DNA of 64,000 nt from Anaerohalosphaera lusitana (lineage in GTDB: Bacteria; Planctomycetota; Phycisphaerae; Sedimentisphaerales; Anaerohalosphaeraceae). Shown piece after piece: positions 27,201 to 35,177 of this stretch. Each line of letters begins with the position of its first letter. The stretch's first letter is position 1. A program made the position numbers and the translations under genes. Under the pieces are notes generated by a model that was not told the origin of the DNA, searched no databases, and worked only from the letters and a program-made list of their open reading frames with translations. The DNA is taken from positions 1,798,001 through 1,862,000 of the forward strand of contig NZ_CP019791.1 in NCBI RefSeq assembly GCF_002007645.1. Direction: 5' to 3'.

Positions 27201-29516
27201 CTGGATGAGAGAGGGCGCGTGATCGATTTGGGATTTGAGCATGCAAATGTCCGTGGGGGTCGCACTGGTGGAATAGCCATCACGCTTGAACAGGGCCTAT
27301 TGAAAAATTGTTTTATAAAAGAGAGTTTCGTGGCAGGCATGGAAGAAACCGGAGGGCTGGTCTATCGCATTGGGAAAAAAGGAACAGTCGAAAATTGCTA
27401 TTCAGATGCATATTTATCATCGTTTGTGGTAGGAGGTTTGGCGGCAATTGGTACAGGAAAGATTTCGAACTCTTATGCAACTGGGATTCTGATGGTTAGC
27501 CAGGTTGGTAGCTATACGTGGGCCGGAGGTCTGGTCGCTCGCAATTCCTCTGGCAGCGTCACTGATTGCTACGGTGTTGTTAAGGTGCTTGGAGAAGAAA
27601 AAGTCGGCTTATTGTTCGGCGAGTTTTACGGCGGTGCAGAAAATTGTTTCTGGAATACGGAACTGCAGCCGGGTATTCCTGCTGTCAGTGACGGTCTTCA
27701 GTATGACGGCATCACAGGTTTGACTACCGCCGAAATGCAGAACGCGCAAACATTCATCGAGGCAGACTGGCACCTCGCTGACTTCACCACAGGCGCACCC
27801 GGCTGGTATCTCCCCGAAGGTTCCTATCCCCAACTGCACTACCAGAACCCGAACGCCACCCGTATTCCGTACCTCCTCAGTCAAACCCAGGCAGACGCAC
27901 AAAACAAGCTCGCCCAAGCGGCCCTGACCGTCGATTCAACCCAGAACGTCCCAAGCATCTCCGTCCCGACCGGCCTCACTGCAGGCCTCTCCCTCTCAGA
28001 AGGGGGGTACGTCACAAAAGGCACCGCAGTCGATCTCTACATATCATCAGGCCCCGGCGCCGCCGACGGCACACAATCAAACCCCTGGCCCATAGCTTCC
28101 CAGCTTGACCTCGAATACCTCACCGCCCACCCAGAGCTCTACACCGACTGCTTCACCCTGACAACCGACATCTCCGTCAGGCGGAGTCGAATCTACCATG
28201 ATGCGATCATAAATCAGGACTTCTCAGGTATTTTCGACGGAGCCGGGCATTCTATCAATAATCTTAGATTCCTGCTTTTTGATGACTATAACACCACCTT
28301 AAACATGGGACTTTTCAACGGCATTACTGAGCAGGGCATTGTCCGCAACTTAGGCCTGCATGATTACCTGACAAAATACGCCGATCGTATGTCTGGCTTT
28401 GCATTTATCAATGCCGGCACCATAGAAAACTGCAGCTTCTCAGGAGCACCCGGAAACGTAGCAGGAATGGTAGGTGCAAATAACGGAACAGTGGTCGACT
28501 GTCGCGCCGAAGGCTATGCCAGTCGAGCCGGCGGTATTTCAGGATCAAACAGCGGATTGATCACTAACTGCACATCCGGCATCCAACAACAAGGCTCATA
28601 TTCAGGAAGTGTCGGTTGTCTGGTGAATAAGAATTACGGCACAATAGAGTCTTGCAGTGCGTCCGGCAAATTGATCTCCGGCAGATTCTGCGGCGGTATC
28701 GCCGGCGAAAACACCGGCGAGATCATAAACTGCCAAAGCACCGCAGATATTGTTCTGGATGTTTATGCGTCGCCGTCTGAGTCCTACATGGCCGGAGGCC
28801 TCGTCGGCTACAACGCCACAGGACTGATCGACCGCTGTTTCGCGCATGGCACAGTTGAAGGTCCTGTTGCCGGTGGACTTGTAGGTTGGAATGTTGCACG
28901 GATCAGCAATAGCTATTCTCTAAGCGACGTAAAAGGCTCATATGCAGGTGGCTTCGCGGGCTACAACTGGTACTATGAATGGTTCTATACATATGATGGC
29001 CCAACCGAACTCCTCAACTGTTACTCCACAGGCTCAGTAGAACCCGTCGACGCCGAATCCAGCATCGGTGGTATGGTTGCATTAAATAGACTCGCCAACA
29101 TCGCCGACTGCTTCTGGGACACCGAAACCTCAGGCCTCACCAACGCACTCGGCAACGACGACCCCAACTCCGCCTTCGCTACCGGCCTGCCCACCGCCGA
29201 CATGCAAACCGCTGCGACCTTCACCAACCCAGGCTGGGACTTCACCACCGACGACGGCGACCCCGCCGACTGGCACATCCGCGAAAACCACGGCTACCCG
29301 CTCCTCGCATGGCAGCAGCTCGCCCCAGGCGACATCGCCGGCTCATACGCCGTCAACAACATCGACTTCGCAGCCTTCGCCGCAGCCTGGCAGACAACCT
29401 CCACCGACCCCGCCTACAACCCCGACTGCGACCTCAACCCCGACGGCTCCATCAACGTCCACGACCTCATAATCTTCGCCGACAACTGGCTAACCAACCC
29501 CCAGCACGGCACCTGA
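24225..29516 (+). CDS. Giant secreted GLUG/PASTA/dockerin-like repeat protein
   Basis: This 1763-residue exported protein has a signal peptide ending near AAHA (about residue 39). Four modules begin with a DPW/NPWPI-type segment and contain GLUG-like repeats (GGLVGYN..., GCSA, NCYS), at about 41-350, 418-845, 915-1210 and 1282-1690. Three PASTA-like domains separate them, at about 353-417, 850-914 and 1214-1279. At about 1703-1759 is a dockerin-type-I-like end whose second calcium loop, DLNPDGSINVHDL, is intact and whose first is degenerate. PASTA domains bind muropeptides in other proteins; here they may act as spacers. It probably sits on the cell surface. The ATG at 24225 has AAGGGAG upstream; 24273 is an alternative. 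Confidence 0.87.
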   Translation: MEKILPEKSKKRERAIMRSLFRNLCIICVITAFSAAAHALPGSGTEADPWLIQSLADFDEFAADPNYYSGHTRLETDIDLTGRVYETAVIAPDTDKDTSDFQGTKFTGSFDGNGHVINGLVITPQEKGLDYIGLFGFLDSAAISDIGLQHGIIILNRDGSYVGALAGMNENGHVQRCFSAVDIIADGCTGVGGLLGVNMGNIAFCYAAANVEGNHAGGLAGYNIGQVNDCCTAPGQLVEGDLAAGFIAINKGSVTNCYSTTAVESASSGNNAFIAVSQNATVQGCFYEVPSESASGSISGGAIGKTTAELQDPSTFISAGWTLVDPQSGPTGWYMTEDQYPQLYFHTADTVTVPYVKELSQNQAQTILSQSGFTSLITQSVPSLSVEQGKVTGLSLAEGSRANRDHAIVLYISAGKGLADGSQQNPWPISSQLDLEYLTDNRQLYADNFKVQIDIFIDYKTTYKNAIISPYIEGSVPFSGSFDGNGRSIHGITINAFGIAQDDLGLFGSLSSAAVSNLNLVNCSAVGNSQDIGLLAGSSAARITNCNADGNVFGSKFIGGLVGRSYNDSLIENCSFNGTVYGHEYSSNIGGLVGYNAELWSGDCKIMNSSFTGTVTTETSSQYVGGITGSNRGIIDGCSANVTIESQRMVGGICGLNRSRISSCSSQGSIKGSEAVGGVVGDNSSNIWYSSSTAEVIGSDNAVNIGGLVGYNGTFIKDCYYDGSVRTGLSSDSVAGFVGYNRGSIWASFSSSDVLLGQNSLNVGAFIGKQDSIGSVSCFWNKDLSVPASGIGNALSGYTDVTGLTTAQMQDPETFKQAYWYTSDFERGYPGWYIESGSLPKLHYQRPDTLVVPQVRGLSSTDAQDTLTAEGINIDSVKHVASLSVPAGNVAGLSAVQGERIANTTAITVYVSTGPGDADGSPEKPWPLASQLDLAYIRDNVLTPRNCILTADIMMDSVRFENGLGGIIGLFDGNGHVIGNYRGPSFFSVIGSLDERGRVIDLGFEHANVRGGRTGGIAITLEQGLLKNCFIKESFVAGMEETGGLVYRIGKKGTVENCYSDAYLSSFVVGGLAAIGTGKISNSYATGILMVSQVGSYTWAGGLVARNSSGSVTDCYGVVKVLGEEKVGLLFGEFYGGAENCFWNTELQPGIPAVSDGLQYDGITGLTTAEMQNAQTFIEADWHLADFTTGAPGWYLPEGSYPQLHYQNPNATRIPYLLSQTQADAQNKLAQAALTVDSTQNVPSISVPTGLTAGLSLSEGGYVTKGTAVDLYISSGPGAADGTQSNPWPIASQLDLEYLTAHPELYTDCFTLTTDISVRRSRIYHDAIINQDFSGIFDGAGHSINNLRFLLFDDYNTTLNMGLFNGITEQGIVRNLGLHDYLTKYADRMSGFAFINAGTIENCSFSGAPGNVAGMVGANNGTVVDCRAEGYASRAGGISGSNSGLITNCTSGIQQQGSYSGSVGCLVNKNYGTIESCSASGKLISGRFCGGIAGENTGEIINCQSTADIVLDVYASPSESYMAGGLVGYNATGLIDRCFAHGTVEGPVAGGLVGWNVARISNSYSLSDVKGSYAGGFAGYNWYYEWFYTYDGPTELLNCYSTGSVEPVDAESSIGGMVALNRLANIADCFWDTETSGLTNALGNDDPNSAFATGLPTADMQTAATFTNPGWDFTTDDGDPADWHIRENHGYPLLAWQQLAPGDIAGSYAVNNIDFAAFAAAWQTTSTDPAYNPDCDLNPDGSINVHDLIIFADNWLTNPQHGT

Positions 29517-29563
29517 TCGCCGCAACAGATACCTCCCCAGCACATGTAATCATCACATAAATC

Positions 29564-29598
29564 AAAAGCCCCCGGCAACCCAAAGTCGGGGGCTTTTA
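29564..29598 (+). terminator. Intrinsic terminator, AAAAGCCCCCG stem
   Basis: The arms AAAAGCCCCCG and CGGGGGCTTTT form a hairpin with flanking A and T tracts, 47 bp after the giant gene. It could work in both directions, and lies between convergent genes. Confidence 0.9.
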
Positions 29599-29656
29599 TA
29601 CTTGTTGCAGAAACCGGCCAAAGCAAGCAACAGTCAAAATATATGCCGCATTCCCC

Positions 29657-29737
29657 AGCCGCATAATTTCACAGCTCGCCGAGAATGGACCCAACGGATA
29701 GTTCGTCGGAGGCGCGGCTGTTAAATTCTGCCCCGGC
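29657..29737 (+). repeat. 81-bp fold-back repeat, copy 2
   Basis: Same orientation as copy 1, with the same length and ends except CCCC in place of CGGC near the right end. It lies between convergent genes, just after the terminator at 29564. Confidence 0.92.
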
Positions 29738-29807
29738 CCAATTAAAGCTTCCTACTATCCCGTCCCAAATACTGCAAATGCCGCAACAGCAAACCCGATC
29801 CGCCCCC

Positions 29808-30950
29808 TCAATCAAACCGCAAAAACCCCTCCGCCTTGCCCAGCAGCTTTCCGACCTTCCCAACATCCTCGATCCGCCCGATCTTCCCCTCCTTCCGCAT
29901 CTTCATGATCCGCCGCACCGTCACAGGCCCCAACCCCGGCACACGCAGAAGATCCTTCCGCCTCGCCCGGTTAACGTCCAGCGGGAAAAACTCCGGATGC
30001 GCCTCCGCCCACACCTCCTTCGGATCCGCATCCAGCGACAACTGCCCGCCCTCACCGTACACAATATCCTCATCCTTAAACCCATACTTCCGCAGCAGAA
30101 AATCCACCTGATAAAGCCGATGCTCCCGCGTAAACGTATCCTCCGCACGCTGCACCTCCGCCTGCTCCCCCGGCATCGCCTCATGCCCCAGCCCCTTCTG
30201 GTACGCACTGAAAAATATCCGATGCATTTTCAGCCGATCATACATCCCGCCCATATACTTCACGATCTCCGCATCGCTCTCCCCAGCCGCCCCCACGATA
30301 AACTGCGTCGTCTGCTTCACCCTCGCGTACCGCTCCCCCTTCGCCGTCAGCCTGCTGATCATCTTTATCGGTTCGACGATATCCCGCATAAAGTCCTTCT
30401 TCCCCGACAGCTTCGCCAGCTTCCCCGCACCCGGCGTCTCGATATTCAGCGAAACCGCACTCGCCAAACTCACCGCCTCACGTATCGCCCCCGCACTCGC
30501 CCCCGGTATCACCTTCAAATGAATAAACCCCCGAAATCCGTGCTTGGCCCGCAGTATCTTCGCAGTCGCATTCAGCCGATCCATCGTCGCGTCCGGCGAC
30601 CCGCAAACCCCGCTGCTCAGAAACATCCCGAAAACCTTACCCCTCCGCCAGTACTCCATAAACACCCGCGCCGTCTCCTCAGGCCCCAAACTCACCCGCC
30701 GCAGATCCATATCCTCACGCAGCGGACAGTACCGGCAGTCGTTCCCGCACGCATTCGACATCAGCGTCTTGAACAGCACGCTCTTGCCCCCGTTCGGCAG
30801 GCTCACCGGGTATATCCACTTCCCCTCGCTGCCCCGCACACGCTTATCATCATCCTTACCGCTGCACGCACAAGCCAGATCATACTGCGCATCCGCGCTC
30901 AGTATCTCCAGCTTCTTCAAAGTGTCCGGCCTCGAAATTATCGCCGTCAT
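29808..30950 (-). CDS. Radical-SAM protein, putative DNA modification/repair type
   Basis: This 380-residue enzyme has a radical-SAM cluster motif CGNDCRYC at about residues 62-69, in a short N-terminal context (LEILSADAQYDLACACSG) that matches the family annotated as putative DNA modification/repair radical SAM protein. A helix-hairpin-helix motif near the C-terminus (LLRVPGLGPVTVRRIMKMR) supports DNA binding. In other genomes this family often sits beside a uracil-DNA-glycosylase-like partner, which is absent here. The ATG at 30950 has AGGGA upstream; a start at 30995 would add 15 unconserved residues. The reaction is unknown. Confidence 0.82.
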   Translation of the reverse strand: MTAIISRPDTLKKLEILSADAQYDLACACSGKDDDKRVRGSEGKWIYPVSLPNGGKSVLFKTLMSNACGNDCRYCPLREDMDLRRVSLGPEETARVFMEYWRRGKVFGMFLSSGVCGSPDATMDRLNATAKILRAKHGFRGFIHLKVIPGASAGAIREAVSLASAVSLNIETPGAGKLAKLSGKKDFMRDIVEPIKMISRLTAKGERYARVKQTTQFIVGAAGESDAEIVKYMGGMYDRLKMHRIFFSAYQKGLGHEAMPGEQAEVQRAEDTFTREHRLYQVDFLLRKYGFKDEDIVYGEGGQLSLDADPKEVWAEAHPEFFPLDVNRARRKDLLRVPGLGPVTVRRIMKMRKEGKIGRIEDVGKVGKLLGKAEGFLRFD

Positions 30951-31122
30951 AAAAGCATCCCTGCCCTGAAAAAACGCAAAACTTGCAACACCCATACCAT
31001 ACCGAACAAATGTTCGGGTCGCAACCCTCTCTTCAAAATAATCTGCCGACTAACCCTCGAAATCTCCCACGAAAGGTGCTATAATACCACCTCAATTCAT
31101 AATTAAGTCAGGAGAACTACCA

Positions 31123-31515
31123 GTGGGACTCGATGATATGCTCGGCGATTTCAGCGACGACATGACCGACGGCACGATGATGGGCCCGGGCTTCGGCGGT
31201 GCAAACTCACGCTCTAGCTCCCAGCCCCAGAACCTCGGCCAGGCACACAGCCGAATAACCCACCTCGAAACCGCACTCGCCAAAACTCTCACCATCTGCG
31301 AGGCCCTCTGGGAAATAATGCGAGACGAGAACGGCTACACCGACGCTATGATCCAGGCAAAGGTCAGGCAGATCGACAACCGAGACGGCAAACAGGACGG
31401 CCGAAACAAATCCGCCCCCATCAAATGCTCCAACTGCGGCCGAACCATCGCACCCCGACACCAGGCATGCATGTATTGCGGAAACCCAAACGAAAAATCC
31501 CTTTTCTCGATGTGA
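31123..31515 (+). CDS. Small protein with C-terminal zinc ribbon
   Basis: This 130-residue protein has a Gly/Ser-rich, acidic N-terminus (about 1-40), a helical middle, and a C-terminal zinc ribbon with two Cys pairs, CSNCGRTIAPRHQACMYCG. The start is GTG, supported by AGGAG 8 bp upstream. It is followed after 6 bp by the Sel1-repeat gene, so the two are probably cotranscribed. The family is not recognised. Zinc ribbons of this type often mediate protein or nucleic-acid contacts. Confidence 0.72.
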   Translation: MGLDDMLGDFSDDMTDGTMMGPGFGGANSRSSSQPQNLGQAHSRITHLETALAKTLTICEALWEIMRDENGYTDAMIQAKVRQIDNRDGKQDGRNKSAPIKCSNCGRTIAPRHQACMYCGNPNEKSLFSM

Positions 31516-31521
31516 TCGAAC

Positions 31522-32484
31522 ATGGCTAAAAAAAACAACGACCGAAAGATCGAATCGCTCAAAAAAACCGCCGACCATGGCAATATGTACGCTCAGTACG
31601 AGCTCGCAAACGCATACTTCTTCGGCAGGGGGGCACCCCAGGACCACGAAACAGCCCTCAAGTACTACCGCCTCGCCGCAAAACAGAACCTCCCCGAGGC
31701 CCAGTACATGGTCGGCCACTGCTATTACCACGGACTCGGCACACGCAAAAGCTACAAAACCGCCCTCAACTGGTTCGAAAAAGCTGCCGGCCGGGGCAAC
31801 CCCCAGGCACACGGCTACATCGGCGAAGCATACAAATACGGCAACGGCGTCCCGCAGGACCGCGCAAAGGCTCTACCGCATTTCAAGGTTGCAGCAAAAG
31901 CCGGCGACTCCATCGCACAGGTCGACCTCGCCTATTCGCTCTGGGAGGGCATCGGCACACGCAAAAACCGTCCCCAGTCCATAAATTGGTACCGCCAGGC
32001 CGCCCACCAGAACAACGAACGCGGCCAGTTCAACCTCGGCCTCTGCTATCTCTTTGGCGAAGGCGTCCGCAAGGACATCAAAACCGCCTTCAAATGGTTC
32101 CACCTCGCCGCCGAAAACGGCCATCCCCGCTCGATGTTCTGGGTCGGCCACGCATACCTCACCGGCCAGGGAACCCGCAAAAACTCCTCGCTCGCCTTCA
32201 AGTGGTTCCTCAAAGCCGCCGTCGCCGACGACTCACGCGGCCAGACCTACCTCGGCATGTGCTATCACGACGGCATCGGCGTAGACACCGACCTCGAAGA
32301 AGCCGTCCACTGGTATCGTCTCGCCGCCGCCCAGGACGAACCCTTCGCCCAGTACTGCCTAGGCCTCTCCTACCTCGACGGCGACGGCGTAAAACCCAAC
32401 AAAACCACCGCACGCAAATGGATAACCAAGGCCGCCCAAAACGGCGACCCCCTAGCCCAAAAAGAACTGGATCATCTAACATAA
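31522..32484 (+). CDS. Sel1-like repeat protein
   Basis: This 320-residue protein is almost entirely Sel1-like (TPR-type) repeats of about 36 residues. About eight are visible, each with an A-x-x-x-YG/FG-x-GV or GTRKN core and an AF/AL-x-W-F/Y-x-x-AA second helix. There is no signal peptide, so it is likely cytoplasmic. Such solenoids act as protein-binding scaffolds in signalling or assembly. It forms a pair with the preceding zinc-ribbon gene. Its partner is not evident. Confidence 0.9.
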   Translation: MAKKNNDRKIESLKKTADHGNMYAQYELANAYFFGRGAPQDHETALKYYRLAAKQNLPEAQYMVGHCYYHGLGTRKSYKTALNWFEKAAGRGNPQAHGYIGEAYKYGNGVPQDRAKALPHFKVAAKAGDSIAQVDLAYSLWEGIGTRKNRPQSINWYRQAAHQNNERGQFNLGLCYLFGEGVRKDIKTAFKWFHLAAENGHPRSMFWVGHAYLTGQGTRKNSSLAFKWFLKAAVADDSRGQTYLGMCYHDGIGVDTDLEEAVHWYRLAAAQDEPFAQYCLGLSYLDGDGVKPNKTTARKWITKAAQNGDPLAQKELDHLT

Positions 32485-32618
32485 CAAAACCGCCAACATT
32501 TGAAGTAAACGGCACAAAATATACTTCCTGAGCCCAAATCAACCAGAATTGTCATCCGCCGCAGGCGGACCAAGAGAACAAAACGCCCCTCGAACTCACT
32601 AACAACAACATCGGTACG

Positions 32619-32640
32619 ACCAAAACCACATGCAGCCAAC
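32619..32640 (+). repeat. 22-bp direct repeat, copy A
   Basis: It begins ACCAAAACCACATGCAGCC. A second copy with one mismatch lies at 32980-33001, 361 bp downstream. Confidence 0.75.
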
Positions 32641-32879
32641 CTGTAGGGTGGACCATGTCCACGCAAGGTAACGCCTTTACGCAAAACTAAGCACTGCCGG
32701 CATAATGACCATAAACGCTTCCGCGGCCAAACTGTTATTCTGCGAAGCCCCCGAACTCAGCACAAAGCAACCAACGCAAAGTGATTCATGCTTCTTGTCA
32801 TCGCCAGCAGCAAAACACGCTGTTACCCATCTGCCCTGTTTGTTTTGTAACCTATCTTAACGGTTTGTCCCCATTGTCA

Positions 32880-32898
32880 CCCCGGACTTGATCCGGGG
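32880..32898. repeat. CCCCGGA-cttga-TCCGGGG palindrome
   Basis: A 7-bp perfect stem with a 5-nt loop. Palindromes of this kind, often flanked by GTCA and GGTC as here, are dispersed in many bacterial genomes. Confidence 0.65.
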
Positions 32899-32979
32899 TC
32901 CAGAGAACACCACGTGCGCGCATGCACGTACACAACACCAATCTACTCAACGTAGACAATTAAACGTGCATGGTGCTTA

Positions 32980-33001
32980 CCAAAACCACATGCAGCCGAC
33001 A
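32980..33001 (+). repeat. 22-bp direct repeat, copy B
   Basis: Second copy of the repeat at 32619, ending GCAGCCGAC in place of GCAGCCAAC. Confidence 0.75.
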
Positions 33002-33039
33002 AAACGCAATCGGCGCCTAAGCCGCGAGCCCCCGCGCAC

Positions 33040-33071
33040 AAAAAAAGCGGGCCGCCCAAAAACGACCCGCC
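33040..33071 (-). terminator. Intrinsic terminator of dapF
   Basis: On the minus strand, a GCGGGTCG / CGGCCCGC hairpin with an internal T/G-rich loop is followed by seven T. It lies 20 bp beyond the dapF stop. Confidence 0.82.
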
Positions 33072-33091
33072 TCATCATCGTAACGAACCAC

Positions 33092-33970
33092 CTACTCCGG
33101 CCATTCACCCGTGAATACTTCCGTCGCAGGACCCGTCATATACACACAATTATCTTCCTCGCACCAGTTCAGCTCCAGATCCCCGCCCGGCAGATGCGCC
33201 TTCGTAACACGCTCGGTCTTACCCGTCAAAACGCCCGCAACGCCGCACGCACATGCACCCGTGCCGCATGCCATCGTGATCCCGCTGCCGCGTTCCCACG
33301 TGACCATCGTAAACTCATCCGGAGCATGCACCTCGACCCAGTGCCCGTTCACTCTCTCCGGGAACAGATCATGATTCTCGACCTTAGGCCCGATCTTAGG
33401 AAGAACGATACTGTTCACGCCTTCGTCAACGAAGAATACCGCATGCGGATTACCCATCCCCACACACGTCATCCGCAATACATCGCCCTCGACCTCGATC
33501 GGCTCTTCGATCACCTCGTCCAGGTTCAGCGCAACCGGGATATCCTCACCCTTGAGTATCGGCTGACCCATATTAACGCAAACCTTCTCGACCTTGCCGT
33601 CATCGCCTACTGCCAGACCCAGCTTTAGGATTCCTCTGCCAGTTTCCACACGCAGAGAATTCTTGAACGTTTCCTGGCCCGGCACCGAAAACTCGCTGTC
33701 GCCCCTAGCCAGCCCATGATCGAAAGTGTACTTCGCAACACAGCGAATGCCGTTGCCGCACATCTGTGCTTCCGAACCGTCCGAGTTGAACATCCGCATC
33801 CGCACGTCCGCAACATCACTCGGGCATATCAGGATCAGCCCGTCCGCCCCGACGCCGAAATGCCGGTCGCTGATCTTCACAGCCACCTCTTCCGGGTTCT
33901 CGACCTTCTCTTCAAAACAGTTCACATAGACATAGTCATTACCAAGACCATGCATTTTCGTAAATTTCAT
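33092..33970 (-). CDS. dapF: Diaminopimelate epimerase
   Basis: This 292-residue enzyme converts LL- to meso-diaminopimelate, for lysine and peptidoglycan synthesis. The N-terminal GLGNDYVYVNC and both catalytic cysteines, in MCGNGIRCVAKY and ACGTGACACGVAGV, are present, so it should be active. GAGGTGA lies 5 bp before the ATG. It is monocistronic, with its own terminator. Confidence 0.97.
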   Translation of the reverse strand: MKFTKMHGLGNDYVYVNCFEEKVENPEEVAVKISDRHFGVGADGLILICPSDVADVRMRMFNSDGSEAQMCGNGIRCVAKYTFDHGLARGDSEFSVPGQETFKNSLRVETGRGILKLGLAVGDDGKVEKVCVNMGQPILKGEDIPVALNLDEVIEEPIEVEGDVLRMTCVGMGNPHAVFFVDEGVNSIVLPKIGPKVENHDLFPERVNGHWVEVHAPDEFTMVTWERGSGITMACGTGACACGVAGVLTGKTERVTKAHLPGGDLELNWCEEDNCVYMTGPATEVFTGEWPE

Positions 33971-34174
33971 TATCTCACCTCGGTGTAAAAGTTATCATCA
34001 CAAAATCGTCCCGACTGTCATCCGCGCATACAGAAATGCGCGCACACCAGATCGGTAAACAGGGATTATACCCGCAAACACAGGAAAATCAAGAAATGAA
34101 CGATACTGCTTCAGCTTCCCCGCAACTCTTCACCCGCTCCGCATATTACCCCCAGGCAGATGATTTCAACTTCA

Positions 34175-34185
34175 CCCCCCCCCCC
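34175..34185. repeat. Run of 11 C
   Basis: A homopolymer of 11 C lies downstream of the sigma-factor gene. It is intergenic, so no coding phase switch is implied. The length may be uncertain in the assembly. Confidence 0.6.
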
Positions 34186-34244
34186 GTATGAGAACTTCCG
34201 TCTTACTTGAGAAGGGCGGCACCGCGCCCGAAACTGGATACTGC

Positions 34245-35027
34245 TCATTTCGCTACGGAAAACTCTTTCTTGCGTGTGTTCATCTGCGCCTTCAGCCTTG
34301 CGATGATCGAAGAATGCATCTGGCTCACACGTGACTCACTCAGATCCAGAGTCGCGCCGATTTCCTTCATCGTCATCTCTTCATAGTAATAAAGAATGAT
34401 GATCAGCCGCTCGGCACGCGTAAGCCCTTTAGTCAGCAGATTCTTAAGATCCCGCTTCTGCGCCTCGACCAGCGGATCCGAACTCTTCTTGTCCTTGATC
34501 ACGTCAATCTCGCGGACGTCCTTGTCACCCTCGGAATCCGAAAAGTTCGTGCTCAAAGAAACGACTCCCGTCGCATAAGCATCTCGCTGCAGTCTCTTGA
34601 ATTCCGTCATGTCAAGCTGCAGTTCGTTCGCGATCTCCGTCTCGGTAGGCATGCGTCCCAGGTGGGCTTCCAGCGTACTCAATGCGCCTTCCAACTGATG
34701 CGCCCTCGCCCGAACAAGTCTCGGCACCCAGTCCATGCTTCTAAGCTCATCGAGGATCGCCCCGCGTATTCTTGGAGTGCAATATGTCTCGAACTTAACC
34801 CCTCGCTCAGGATCGAATGCATCTATCGCATCCATCAATCCGAATATGCCCGCACTGACAAGGTCATCAACCTCAACCTTGTCCGGCAGCTTCGCATAGA
34901 TCCTGTCCGCTGTATACTTCACTATCCGCAGATAGTTTTCCATCAGGAGGTTGCGATATTGTTCGTCATGCGTTTCAAAGAAGCTCTGCCAAATCTGGCC
35001 GATGTCTTGGGCTTGAGCTGTTTTCAT
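34245..35027 (-). CDS. RNA polymerase sigma factor, FliA/WhiG type
   Basis: This 260-residue sigma-28-type factor has regions 2, 3 and 4. Region 2 is visible as DLVSAGIFGLMDAIDAFDPERGVKFETYC in two halves, with RIRGAILDELRSMDWVPR following as in FliA and WhiG. Region 4 is LTRAERLIIILYYYEEMTMKEIGATLDLSESRVSQ. The ATG at 35027 is chosen because GGAGG lies 7 bp upstream; an earlier in-frame start at 35126 lacks this. It follows an flhG-like gene in the same direction, as in many flagellar loci, though no structural flagellar operon is in the window. Confidence 0.9.
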   Translation of the reverse strand: MKTAQAQDIGQIWQSFFETHDEQYRNLLMENYLRIVKYTADRIYAKLPDKVEVDDLVSAGIFGLMDAIDAFDPERGVKFETYCTPRIRGAILDELRSMDWVPRLVRARAHQLEGALSTLEAHLGRMPTETEIANELQLDMTEFKRLQRDAYATGVVSLSTNFSDSEGDKDVREIDVIKDKKSSDPLVEAQKRDLKNLLTKGLTRAERLIIILYYYEEMTMKEIGATLDLSESRVSQMHSSIIARLKAQMNTRKKEFSVAK

Positions 35028-35177
35028 TGTGAAACCTCCGTGTTTTTTACCAAATTTTCTTCCCGCTGGTCCGCCTGCGTCCGATAACCGCGACTGGCCG
35101 CCTTGATTCCTGGCCTTCCAGCCCAAAAATGTGCCTCTGCTAAGGCCCTTACCTATCGGCCATTGATCAAACCGGGT

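Larger units (their letters stand above)
32485..33039. other. Intergenic region rich in short repeats
   Basis: No gene is supported in this stretch. It contains a 22-bp direct repeat, several short inverted repeats (GTGGAC-CAT-GTCCAC near 32650; CCCCGGA/TCCGGGG at 32880) and scattered A-rich segments. It looks like a collecting site for small repeats. Confidence 0.6.

Noticed and set aside
32485-33091. CRISPR array considered for the short repeats
   Set aside because: Only two copies of the 22-bp unit exist, 361 bp apart, without regular spacers or cas genes.
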